In this document: piece by piece, positions 1 to 9,270 of the stretch | Numbering within the stretch: the first letter of the stretch is position 1 | Layout of the letters: every line of letters begins with the position of its first letter | NCBI GenBank assembly: GCA_014801875.1 | Contig: JAAVDJ010000020.1 | Span: 47,236 to 111,235 of the forward strand | Direction: 5' to 3' | From: Bacteroides sp. | Lineage (GTDB): Bacteria; Bacteroidota; Bacteroidia; Bacteroidales; Muribaculaceae | Length of the DNA stretch: 64,000 nucleotides | Notes under the pieces: model-generated | What the model was told of the DNA's origin: nothing | Databases searched by the model: none | The model's input: only the letters and a program-made list of their open reading frames with translations | Position numbers and translations under genes: made by a program

Positions 1-1697
1 AGAATGCTTTCGTTGGAACTTTTCTGGTAATACAGGGTGTTGTCCCAATGTAAGATTCCTAACTTGAATTGCTGGTCAAGACGTGCTGAAAGCACCTGCA
101 CATTTCCTCCGTATTGCTGAGGTAGGGAGTGGGAGTTGAAATAGACCATATTCTGCACATTCTCCACTCCGGCAGAGATAGTGGTGTGTGTCCAGGGGAA
201 ATGCAGTTCACCTTCCACTTTATAATTACGAACCTTACCGAAATCGTTTGCCCAAGCGAAATGATTTGAGATGTAATAACGGAGCAGGTAGGGGGTCTCC
301 TTGTTGGTGAAAGAGGCTTTAGCCGCAATTTTAACGGAATCACCGAAGAGTTTGAAGCGGGAGGATATGTTACCGTCGAGTTCGAGGTCGCCGGCCACGT
401 CGCCAACCAGACCGAATCTCACGTTGGCAGCGTAGCGAAGGAGCGAACCCTTATCTTTCTGAAGGCGTCCGCCTACCCAAAGATAGCTCTTGGTGACAGT
501 CGGAGCCACGGAGAGACCGGAGGGTAGAGGCGTGAGCTGTTCAAGTTGGGAGTCAGATATTTCAGTGTATCCAAGGGCGGTAGCCTGCTTGAATTTCTGA
601 GTCTGATATGACGCGAAAGCCGACAGACCGAATTTCGCCCATTTCTGAAACCCTTCTATCAGTTCGATGCCAAGAGAGTTTGTCATCTGTGTCAGACGCG
701 TGTGGTCATCGGTGCGGTCAGGATTTAGATAAAAATTCGACCAGAAATCATGAGCCTGCGAGGAGTTGGTGTTGAGAAACATGTGATGATTGTGACGCAA
801 GTCAAAAGAATATATAATCCTTGTCATCGGGACATATATCTCGCGTGATAGCGTGTCGTTGACCTGCTGCGTCTTCCAGAACCCAATCTTATAAGCGTGA
901 GTCATGAACAGTTGGTCGCCCGAGGTGCGGTTGTGAGCTGCAGAAAGACGAGTTGGTATGCTTTTGGGCTCAATTTTGTCTACGCCACCCTGGAGTTCGC
1001 CCGGGTCAGTGATATAGAGGTCATCTGTGATACCACCGTTTTCCTTATTGACGAGAGCATAATTATAATAAAAAGCCTGCATCTCATATCTGTCTCCGAG
1101 GTAGTAACCGGAGAAACCCCAGGTGAAATTTTTCACAGCCTGCGCTTCATAAGAGCCTTTGGAATAAAGATAATCGAGCATGGCTCCGACGCCGATGCGG
1201 CGGTTTACGTTTCCGGCGAAAGTAGCCGACAGACGATCCTGATGGCTCTGCTTATTTCCTGCATAGCCGTATGACAGGATAGTCGTGGGGATATAGACGT
1301 TGTAGAATTTCTGCTTGTTGAAAGAGGGGAGCCATGCATCGAGAGCATCGCGGAAAAAGAAGGATGATCTTTCCGGACGCTGGAAATATATCATGTCGAT
1401 ACCCTCCGCGCCGAGGTTTCCGGTAGAGGCGTAGGCATCGGTGACCATTGCGGGAATGGAGGTGCGCTGAAAATTATAGGATAGAGTATCAATTTTTGAT
1501 TCCACATGGTCTCCGAGTGGGAAAGTGAGAGTCCAAGCTGAACCCTCCTTGACGGAATCTGTAGAATTCTGAGAGGCAGTAGGTTTGTTTTTGGCTTGAG
1601 CGTTAGATAAAGACGCACCCCGCCTCTGGGCTAACCCGGAGACGACAGCGAGGGAAAGAAAAGCCACAAGCAAAAACCGAGAATGATATGCAAACAT
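1..1697 (-). CDS. putative porin, Bacteroidetes Porin_10-like outer-membrane beta-barrel (3' end off left edge)
   Basis: Not in the ORF track because it runs off the window. Minus-strand ATG at 1695-1697 gives MFAYHSRFLLVAFLSLAVVSGLAQRRG (signal peptide), then DTLSYNFQRTSIPAMVTDAYASTGNLGAEGIDMIYFQRPERSSFFF and AAHNRTSGDQLFMTHAYKIGFWK, open to position 1. Confidence 0.8.
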   Translation of the reverse strand, partial: MFAYHSRFLLVAFLSLAVVSGLAQRRGASLSNAQAKNKPTASQNSTDSVKEGSAWTLTFPLGDHVESKIDTLSYNFQRTSIPAMVTDAYASTGNLGAEGIDMIYFQRPERSSFFFRDALDAWLPSFNKQKFYNVYIPTTILSYGYAGNKQSHQDRLSATFAGNVNRRIGVGAMLDYLYSKGSYEAQAVKNFTWGFSGYYLGDRYEMQAFYYNYALVNKENGGITDDLYITDPGELQGGVDKIEPKSIPTRLSAAHNRTSGDQLFMTHAYKIGFWKTQQVNDTLSREIYVPMTRIIYSFDLRHNHHMFLNTNSSQAHDFWSNFYLNPDRTDDHTRLTQMTNSLGIELIEGFQKWAKFGLSAFASYQTQKFKQATALGYTEISDSQLEQLTPLPSGLSVAPTVTKSYLWVGGRLQKDKGSLLRYAANVRFGLVGDVAGDLELDGNISSRFKLFGDSVKIAAKASFTNKETPYLLRYYISNHFAWANDFGKVRNYKVEGELHFPWTHTTISAGVENVQNMVYFNSHSLPQQYGGNVQVLSARLDQQFKLGILHWDNTLYYQKSSNESI

Positions 1698-1751
1698 AAT
1701 GCGAAGTTAGTAAAATATCTTTAAACATGAAAGATAGGAATGAAAAAAAGA

Positions 1752-1787
1752 AAGAGGGTCACGCCAATGTTCAGGCGTGACCCTCTT
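1752..1787 (-). terminator. intrinsic terminator downstream of LRR gene
   Basis: Perfect 14-bp stem AAGAGGGTCACGCC/GGCGTGACCCTCTT, followed on the minus strand by TTTCTTTTTTT. Confidence 0.85.
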
Positions 1788-1808
1788 GAATCATTATGTG
1801 AGTATTCC

Positions 1809-4800
1809 TCAGAATCTGAGTTTCATATTTCCGGCGGGGGTGACGACAAGGTATAATCCGGAAGTCGGGGTGAATCCCCCCTTGTAGCCTTCATACACCT
1901 TAACTCCCTCCGTGGTGAAGACGGAGATTACAGTATCGTCAGCTATCTCACTGAGCCCGGGCACACTGTCGGACGGGGAGAAGATGCTCTCCACTCCACT
2001 TTGGCTCATAGGCACTATCTTGACGAAGTGTTTCCAACCGTCGGCAGTCTGATATGCCTCGAGTGACTCATCCGGCACGAAGAGAGTTGCATTCCTGTAA
2101 GTGGCGAGTGAGAAAGGAGCAATAGTTCCTTCACCGATAACCGGAGGCTCGACAGCAGAAACAACGACAGACTCTATGGCCTCTGATCCGGCGAATATTT
2201 CCCCTCCGAGGTATTTGACATTTTTCCCTAAAGTCACATCTTTCAGCATGGGGTCATAGGCAAACGCAGCGTAACCGATCGTATCTACGCCATCGCCTAC
2301 AGCCACCGACTCAAGAATAGAGTTGCGAGTGAAGGCATTGTCGCCTATCTCCTTTACAGAGGCCGGTATGTCAATCGACTCAAGGTTCTCCAGGTTGGCA
2401 AAAGCAGCGCGTTCTATGCTAATGACAGTGTTGGGGATAACCACAGATTTTATCGGAGCATGGTTGAAAGCGTGTTCACCAATGACAGTGAGCGTGTAGT
2501 TGTCGTCGTCGCTGTCAGCACGCGAAGGAAGGGTAGTGATGATTCTCTTGATGATGCCCTTTAGCACAAGGTCAAGAAGCGAACGATAGTTCGCAAGATT
2601 GTTGTAGAGCTCATAAGTGATTTTCACCTCTTTCTTTTCATTGTCGAAGATATATGTTCCCTCTTCCACCTCTTCCGTCATTTTCTCGATTTCACGGATA
2701 TTCTTGAACTGACCCCATGCAGAGTTGCGATATGCTGAGACACATCCGGCAGGCACGAAGAGAGTGGCTGAAGAATAGGTCACGGGGCTGAACGTAGAGC
2801 TTCTGCCCGGCTCCATCACCGGAGGAACTTCTGCGAGACAGGTCACTTCCTGAAGTTTGGAATCATAGTTGAACGCCTCGCCTCCCAATGTCTCAACCGA
2901 AGATCCAATTGTGAGGGTCTCAAGATTATAGTTGAAAGCAAAAGCACCATATCCGATTTTCGTTACGCTCTCACCGATGACTACATGTGTCAGACTGTGG
3001 TTTGAGCAGAAACCGTCTTTAGCAATTTCAGTCACAGTGTTTGGAATATCGAAATGGGTTATGTCGTAGCAACGGTCGAATGAAGATTCGCCGATACCAA
3101 CCACGGTGTATTCCTCGCCGGCCCAAATGAATGTTTCGGGTATGAGGGCCGCCTTCATGTGAAGATAGTTGCTTGACGACTGGTATTCCTGATATGTAGT
3201 GACAGCGGTGTGTGTGGCGGGATCAATCTTATAATAGATACCGTCTACTTTGACAGTGCCGATGGGACGGATGTCGTAAAACCCAGACCAACCTTTTGCC
3301 CTCTTGTAGAGGTTCAAGCTTGCGGAAGGAACGTATAGAGTTGCGGATGCATAAGTGAGAGTAGAGAAAACATCTCCGTTGTCAGTGTCAATTTCCGGAG
3401 GAGTCATAGCTGTGGAGGTGATGTTTTCGATAGCCACGGCTCCGTCAAAAGCTCCGGCTCCGATGTTCTCTATTGAAGACGCTATACTTACGGAAACAAG
3501 GTTTCCGGCTTTCGCAAAAGCCTTTTCATTGATACCCTTCACATCGAAAGACACTCCCTCTTTGGAAACGGAAGAGGCGATGACAGCCTCCTGAAGAGCT
3601 TTATAGTTCTTGTCGCTGTCAAGCAGGTCATAGTCAACTGTGGCTGTGAAATCCTCACGGTCCAGGAGATAGTATATTCCATTGTAAAGGAATCTTTCCG
3701 GTTTGGGTTTTATGGGGAGAATGTTGAAGAAATGTTTCCACCCATTGGCATTTCTATAAGCCTCGATGCTTTCCTCCGGCACCCTCAAAACTGCGTTTTT
3801 GTAGACATTCTCAGAGAAGAGTATTGTCTCGTAAGATTTCACGGCCGGGGGAATAAGAGCGTTTGAAATGACTTCCTCGATATTTTCCGAGTTGACAAAC
3901 GCTTGGTCGCCGATTGTCTCCAAAGTAGATCCGAGATTGACGTTTTTAAGTTCCTTTATCCGGGCGCCTGCTTCATAGCCGATGCTCTTTATTCCCTCGC
4001 TGAAAACGAGTTCCTTGATTCTGCTTCCGGCAAAAGCGTTGTTTCCCACTTCTTTGACAGACTCCGGGAGCACCACCTTTACAATCTCATCTTTAAGAGC
4101 CGCAAACGCACCTATACCTATTCTTTCAATCGTCTTGGAGAGGTTGATGGTCTTGATCACAGAATTAGCCATCGCATGGTTTGCCACTTCAACCACCTTG
4201 AAATTTTTGTTCTCATAACGCACGTTTTCCGGCACATCAAGTTTGGGAAGGTTGTAGTAGTTGTCAGGGCTATTCAGATTCTCGTATGTCACGGTGGCTG
4301 TGAATGTATCGAAATCAAGTTCGTACCACACTCCGTCGAGCTCCACTCTTAGAGTGTTTATTTCCTTGATATTGTAGAAGTCAGACCAACCGGAGGCCTG
4401 ACGGTATTTGGAAGCGCAACCGTGGGGCACGTAGAGTGTGGCGTTATTGTAGGTCTCATAAGAGAAGTTTCCCCAAGAATCAAGCAAGGGAGGTTCTTGT
4501 GCAAACACCGTGATTTTTTCAAGTTCGGTTGCTCCGTTGAAAGCTTCTCCGCCGATTATCTTCACACCTCTACCGATGGTAAGGGTCTTGAGAGAATAGT
4601 TCCACGCGAAAGCGCCGTATCCGATAGCCGTCACGTTATCCCCGATGACCACTTCCTCCAGGCTACGGTTTGAGCAGAACCCGTCTCTCTCGATTTCCGT
4701 CACAGTAGGAGGAATAGATATGTAAGTCACGCCATAACAGCGGTCGAAAGCTGATTCTCCGACAGTGTCAACCGTATATTCAATCCCTTCATATATGAAT

Positions 4801-6353
4801 GTGGGAGGAATTATGATTGTCTGAGGATTGCTGTAGTTGTTTTCATCCTGATAGAGCTCGTAGGTGACTGTGGCGCGTCTTTCAGCCGGATAGAGAATGT
4901 AGTAAAGGCCGTTGATTAGCACTTTTCCGTTATAAACGGGAAGTTCCTTCACATCCACAATCTTTGTTTCAATTCCGCGGATATTACGGAATTTACCCCA
5001 ATCGGCATGGTTACGGTAGCGCTGTATTTCTTCGGAGGGCACGAGCAGAACCGTGTTTTCGTAGGTCTTGTCGGTGAAAGTCACGCTTCTTCCCTTAATC
5101 ATGGAGGGAGGATAGGGGGCACGGCATTCAATAGTGTCGATAGAGTTTGTGAAGTTGAATGCTTCTCCGCCAATAGATTCCAAATTTTTACCAAGAACGA
5201 CATATTTCAGAAGCTCCATTTCAGCACAGGCACCATAGGCCAGTTCCTTCAATGAATCCGGGAGATAAAGACGCTTGATGCTGCTTCCCATGAAAGCATT
5301 GTCGTAGATTGTCTCAACACCTTCCGGAATGGTCAGCGTCTCGATATTCGGAATCCTCGCGAGCGACTCCTTATGGATATTACGGATGGTTCCGGGGAGA
5401 GACAGTGAGAAGGCCTGAATGCGATTAAGTGCCCATGGTCCTATTGAGGTCACTGTGTATATTTTTCCGTCATTAAATACTTTCTCAGGAACATTTATTT
5501 TAATTAGTTCCATGTAATTGGCGGTTGATTCCTGCACTTCGAAAGTCAACTCTGCTGTCTCATCAAAGTCATTATATATGAATTTCAAAGGAGAATCTAC
5601 AGCCTCAATCGGATCGGGAATCTCAACTTCCTCAATAGCGACGATATTCTGAAACTGTCCCCAGTTTGCATCCCATTTGTATGAATCGACACTCCCTTTC
5701 GGCACCATGAGGACTGCATTGTTGTAGACGGAAGATGTGAAGGTGCTGCTGCGTCCGTAGTCGAAGCTTGGTGGAACTTCTGCATGACAGACGATGGTGT
5801 CGATAGCATAGGTGTAGTTAAAGGCTTCGCCTCCGATGCTTTTCATTGATTTTCCCAAGGAAACGTAACGGAGATTTTCCATCTCGGCACAAGTGCCGTA
5901 GGGGAGAGCTTCCAAAGTATTCGGGAAAACAAGCCTTTCCATATAGCTTCCCATAAATACGTTGTCTTCCATATAGGAAACGCCTTCCGGGACAACCACG
6001 CTTTTCACGTTGGGAACTCTGGCTACTGATTCCTTATAGATAGCGGTGAGAGTATTAGGGAGAGTTATTGAAGAACCCTGCACTCGGTTGAGCGCCCAGG
6101 GTCCGATAGATGTGACAGTGAATAGCTCGCCGTCAACAGTAATTGTTTCAGGCACAGCGATACTGTCTATCCCATAATAATTGGAAGTGTTTTCCTGATA
6201 CTGAAACGTTAGTTTAGCTGTTTGGTTGCCGTAGTCAAGGGTGTAGTTCAGTCGGTCGACTGTGACCTCGGCGGCCGCCGGCAGTTGCAAGGCTCCGAGC
6301 AAAAGTATGCCCGCCAGTCTCCGGCGACTTTTCTGTGTAAGAAGGTTATGCAT
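1809..6353 (-). CDS. BspA-type leucine-rich repeat (LRR_5) surface protein with seven ~210-aa modules and a sorting-like C-terminal domain
   Basis: 1514 aa; repeated 'IGYGAFAxNYxLKTLTIG.GVKxIGGEAFN...PP...YRxAxGWxxFxNI' units; signal peptide; ends SGLYLVVTPAGNMKLRF. Confidence 0.88.
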   Translation of the reverse strand: MHNLLTQKSRRRLAGILLLGALQLPAAAEVTVDRLNYTLDYGNQTAKLTFQYQENTSNYYGIDSIAVPETITVDGELFTVTSIGPWALNRVQGSSITLPNTLTAIYKESVARVPNVKSVVVPEGVSYMEDNVFMGSYMERLVFPNTLEALPYGTCAEMENLRYVSLGKSMKSIGGEAFNYTYAIDTIVCHAEVPPSFDYGRSSTFTSSVYNNAVLMVPKGSVDSYKWDANWGQFQNIVAIEEVEIPDPIEAVDSPLKFIYNDFDETAELTFEVQESTANYMELIKINVPEKVFNDGKIYTVTSIGPWALNRIQAFSLSLPGTIRNIHKESLARIPNIETLTIPEGVETIYDNAFMGSSIKRLYLPDSLKELAYGACAEMELLKYVVLGKNLESIGGEAFNFTNSIDTIECRAPYPPSMIKGRSVTFTDKTYENTVLLVPSEEIQRYRNHADWGKFRNIRGIETKIVDVKELPVYNGKVLINGLYYILYPAERRATVTYELYQDENNYSNPQTIIIPPTFIYEGIEYTVDTVGESAFDRCYGVTYISIPPTVTEIERDGFCSNRSLEEVVIGDNVTAIGYGAFAWNYSLKTLTIGRGVKIIGGEAFNGATELEKITVFAQEPPLLDSWGNFSYETYNNATLYVPHGCASKYRQASGWSDFYNIKEINTLRVELDGVWYELDFDTFTATVTYENLNSPDNYYNLPKLDVPENVRYENKNFKVVEVANHAMANSVIKTINLSKTIERIGIGAFAALKDEIVKVVLPESVKEVGNNAFAGSRIKELVFSEGIKSIGYEAGARIKELKNVNLGSTLETIGDQAFVNSENIEEVISNALIPPAVKSYETILFSENVYKNAVLRVPEESIEAYRNANGWKHFFNILPIKPKPERFLYNGIYYLLDREDFTATVDYDLLDSDKNYKALQEAVIASSVSKEGVSFDVKGINEKAFAKAGNLVSVSIASSIENIGAGAFDGAVAIENITSTAMTPPEIDTDNGDVFSTLTYASATLYVPSASLNLYKRAKGWSGFYDIRPIGTVKVDGIYYKIDPATHTAVTTYQEYQSSSNYLHMKAALIPETFIWAGEEYTVVGIGESSFDRCYDITHFDIPNTVTEIAKDGFCSNHSLTHVVIGESVTKIGYGAFAFNYNLETLTIGSSVETLGGEAFNYDSKLQEVTCLAEVPPVMEPGRSSTFSPVTYSSATLFVPAGCVSAYRNSAWGQFKNIREIEKMTEEVEEGTYIFDNEKKEVKITYELYNNLANYRSLLDLVLKGIIKRIITTLPSRADSDDDNYTLTVIGEHAFNHAPIKSVVIPNTVISIERAAFANLENLESIDIPASVKEIGDNAFTRNSILESVAVGDGVDTIGYAAFAYDPMLKDVTLGKNVKYLGGEIFAGSEAIESVVVSAVEPPVIGEGTIAPFSLATYRNATLFVPDESLEAYQTADGWKHFVKIVPMSQSGVESIFSPSDSVPGLSEIADDTVISVFTTEGVKVYEGYKGGFTPTSGLYLVVTPAGNMKLRF

Positions 6354-6705
6354 GTTGTCAAGTAGTTAAATAAAAATCTTAAGATTAGTAGATAATTCGG
6401 TAGCTCCATTATTTTGAGTGAAGTTAAAAAGGCGACCGATTATCAATACAAAATTAGTTCTTTTTCGATGGAAAGAAAAATCCTTTTCAGTCCATTTGCT
6501 GCAATAGCCTCAATCTTGACGGTATTTTGGTATATTTTATTTCATAAAAAGAGGGATAGAGAGAGTAGGGAAAATAAAAAAAATTAGGGTCGCAACACAA
6601 CAAAAGTGGGGTTAGAGGAGTTATATATGTTATAAAACATAATTTTAAAGCATAATTTAACGGCAGAGGCCGCCAAACTATATGTTAAACTAAATTTTTA
6701 AGATT

Positions 6706-6774
6706 ATGAAACATGCTTTCAGTAAATTCGTAAAGTGGTATTGCGAGACCGCCTCTTTGGTATATAAGGCCTAA
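6706..6774 (+). CDS. candidate 22-aa small protein MKHAFSKFVKWYCETASLVYKA
   Basis: ATG at 6706, TAA at 6772-6774, in an otherwise empty intergenic region; followed by hairpins and a terminator on the same strand. Confidence 0.4.
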   Translation: MKHAFSKFVKWYCETASLVYKA

Positions 6775-6889
6775 TCCTATCCACAAAAGCGGAACTGAAA
6801 TAAAATTCCACGCTCCGCTTGCATCCTCCGAGGGTGCAGAGAGAAAACCAAACAATTGAAAAATCAAAACTATTAAAAAGACAAGTGCG

Positions 6890-6918
6890 GCATCCCGAAG
6901 AACGGGATGCTTTTTTTA
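6890..6918 (+). terminator. intrinsic terminator downstream of the small ORF
   Basis: GCATCCCG-AAGAA-CGGGATGC followed by TTTTTTT on the + strand. Confidence 0.75.
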
Positions 6919-6925
6919 TGAAATA

Positions 6926-6958
6926 AGGGGTGGCTCCGGTGATGGAGCCACCCCTTTG
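6926..6958 (-). terminator. terminator for DUF4301 gene
   Basis: GGGGTGGCTCC/GGAGCCACCCC hairpin directly 3' of the minus-strand gene ending at 6984. Confidence 0.7.
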
Positions 6959-6983
6959 GGGTCTAATGAAGAATGGAGAGTAA

Positions 6984-8513
6984 TTATTGGTGAGCTTCGC
7001 GGAGAAGGTCGTTTACTGTCTTGACGGGATTGAAGGTGCTGACGGGCACTTCCACCAGGATGGTGTTCCAGTCGCTCATGGCTCCGTTCCAAAGTCCGGG
7101 GAGCTCGAGAGCTTTGATTTCAACACCTTCACGACTCTTCTGAGAGATGAAGCCGGTGGCTTTGTCGACGAAGTCGGGGAGATTGAATTTCTCACCTTTC
7201 CAGTTGCGGGTGCTCACTACGAGGTCTACCGGGTTGAAGTGAGTGGATTCCTTTAGCATTTTCTGTGCCTCCTTGTTTTCGGGGTCAATCTGAGTGGACT
7301 CCAAAATCTGTGGAGAGACGGTGCCGTCAGGATTATAGGCGAGGAACGGGCCACCGCCGGGTTCACCTTCGTTTTTCACCATGCCGCAGACGCGCATCGG
7401 TCGGTTGAGTTTGGAATAGATATACTCTGCCTTCTGTTCGTCAGTCATGGATGCTGCCTCGTCATGAGTAATGCAAAGCACTTTGTGGAGGAAATCAAGC
7501 ATCTCTTCGAGGCGTTCGGGAGCGGGGGTACCCTTTGAAAGCTCCTCGCAATATTCGTTGGCTTTTTGTTTCACTCCTACCAGGATACCACCGATGATCT
7601 GTTTGAAGCGGATTGTGTCGGATCGGCGAGCGTCCGGCACTACGTTGTCGATATTCTTGATGAAAATTACATCAGCATCAAGATCGTTGAGGTTTTCGAT
7701 GAGGGCACCATGTCCGCCGGGACGGAAGAATAAAGCGCCATCCTCACGATAGGGTGTACCGTCAAGATTTGCAGCCACTGTGTCAGTAGAAGGTTTCTGA
7801 ACACTTGTGGAGAGTTCAAACTCTACGCCATACTCATGTTCCAATTTCCCCTTCATTTCCTCAAACTTCATGGCAACGAGAGGGAGATGATCTTCACTGA
7901 CTGTGAAATGCACACGCACTTTTCCATCTTTTCCGGCAGCATACTGAGCACCCTCGGCGAGATGCTCTTCGAGAGCTGTCCGGGAAGCGCCCGGCACTTT
8001 GTGGAAGCTAAGCAAAGCCTTGGGGAGCTGTCCGTAGTTAAGACCCTCCTTTTCGATAAGAGCCGCAACTATATCCTTATATCTTTTTTCTTTGATAAGG
8101 GAATCCACGCTGAGACCATATAGGGAAAGACAAAGGAAATTCAGTTGAGGGAAGAAGGCGAAATTTTCAATTTCAGCGAAAAACTTCTTCATAAAGTCAT
8201 TGTCAGGCTTATCTTTCTTTCCGTTGAGGAAAGAGAAGAGGTCTTTGAACATGCGGGAAGCAGCTCCGCTGGCAGGAACCATCTTGAGCACTTTTCCACC
8301 TTTGGCAAGATACTCCTTCCAGATATTCTCTGCCTTCTCCTCCATTTCAGGAGAGAGGACTGAAATTCCATGTCCGGGAGTCGCAGGGGCTTCTATATGA
8401 AGATAAGGGAAACCGCTGGCGAGCATCCGGAGTTCTTCTTCGAGTTTTTCGGTAGAGATTCCTTTGAGAGTCAGAACCTCAAGGTCTTTTTCATTCAATT
8501 CCATAGTAGTCAA
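6984..8513 (-). CDS. DUF4301 family protein
   Basis: 509 aa; VLKMVPASGAASRMFKDLFSFL and GGHGALIENLNDLDADVIFIKNIDNV are characteristic of this Bacteroidetes family. Confidence 0.8.
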   Translation of the reverse strand: MTTMELNEKDLEVLTLKGISTEKLEEELRMLASGFPYLHIEAPATPGHGISVLSPEMEEKAENIWKEYLAKGGKVLKMVPASGAASRMFKDLFSFLNGKKDKPDNDFMKKFFAEIENFAFFPQLNFLCLSLYGLSVDSLIKEKRYKDIVAALIEKEGLNYGQLPKALLSFHKVPGASRTALEEHLAEGAQYAAGKDGKVRVHFTVSEDHLPLVAMKFEEMKGKLEHEYGVEFELSTSVQKPSTDTVAANLDGTPYREDGALFFRPGGHGALIENLNDLDADVIFIKNIDNVVPDARRSDTIRFKQIIGGILVGVKQKANEYCEELSKGTPAPERLEEMLDFLHKVLCITHDEAASMTDEQKAEYIYSKLNRPMRVCGMVKNEGEPGGGPFLAYNPDGTVSPQILESTQIDPENKEAQKMLKESTHFNPVDLVVSTRNWKGEKFNLPDFVDKATGFISQKSREGVEIKALELPGLWNGAMSDWNTILVEVPVSTFNPVKTVNDLLREAHQ

Positions 8514-8549
8514 ATATTTTGGGTTTGTAGATTTCTTAGTTGTAGGTGG

Positions 8550-9269
8550 CTATTTCGTAGAGTCGTTTTCATGCAGCATTCGGCGGCATAAGTCGACTTT
8601 TCGGGAGAGTAGAGGAAGGAGTTTCTCCAGGGAGTGTGATTCCTTCTGTGCAGCGTAAAGGCGCCAGGTAGCTGCAATCATCTCCTTGGAGGAAGAGGAG
8701 AGGGAGAGGGAGGCGTTTTTAGCGCCTCCAATGAAAGATACGGATACGGCACCGGGAGCGTCGGCAATAAAAGCGGCGACGGAATCTGCTTGAGCCCCTG
8801 TGAAGCAAACCGTATTGATATTTCCAGCGCGATAGTTGAGTGCCTGATCATGCGGAACTATCGCCGATGAGACGGAGTTTCCTCCGGAAGAGACTGAAAT
8901 ACGGTCGAACACACCTCCTGAAAGAGCTGCAATCAGCTCAAGACCCTCATTCTCGGAAATTCGAGCCACAAGATTTGTCGAGGTCAGAGGATAGCGCGCG
9001 CTCCACCCCTTATAGATATAATATCCTTCCACCTCCCGGGCGTTGGAGATGTGGTCGAAGTCGGGTATCATCTCACCGATGCGTGAGCGGAGCAGATTTA
9101 GCTGCTCTGAGGCAGAGTCGGCCTGAGCCTTGTAGCGGGCTATGGAATCATTAAGACTCTCAACCCACTGCTCGCGTTTTTCCGCCGCCTCGGGTTTCTT
9201 TATCCCGACGCAGGAGGAAACTGAGAGAAATGAAGCGGCGACCGCAGCCGCAAACAAAAGTTTCTTCAT
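8550..9269 (-). CDS. hypothetical lipoprotein
   Basis: Start moved to internal Met (MKKLLFAAAVAASFLSVSSCVGIKK, lipobox LSVSSC), because the annotated start lies inside the rsh gene. Confidence 0.7.
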   Translation of the reverse strand: MKKLLFAAAVAASFLSVSSCVGIKKPEAAEKREQWVESLNDSIARYKAQADSASEQLNLLRSRIGEMIPDFDHISNAREVEGYYIYKGWSARYPLTSTNLVARISENEGLELIAALSGGVFDRISVSSGGNSVSSAIVPHDQALNYRAGNINTVCFTGAQADSVAAFIADAPGAVSVSFIGGAKNASLSLSSSSKEMIAATWRLYAAQKESHSLEKLLPLLSRKVDLCRRMLHENDSTK

Positions 9270-9270
9270 A

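Noticed and set aside
3355-5255. Several + strand ORFs antisense to the LRR gene
   Set aside because: Shadow ORFs; the minus-strand LRR protein is clearly coding across the whole region. The same reasoning applies to most other ORFs nested antisense or out of frame in aroC, rho, susC, ettA and yidE-type genes.
6685-6867. 60-aa minus ORF
   Set aside because: Antisense to the + strand small ORF and to its terminator-linked transcript; less supported than the + strand reading.
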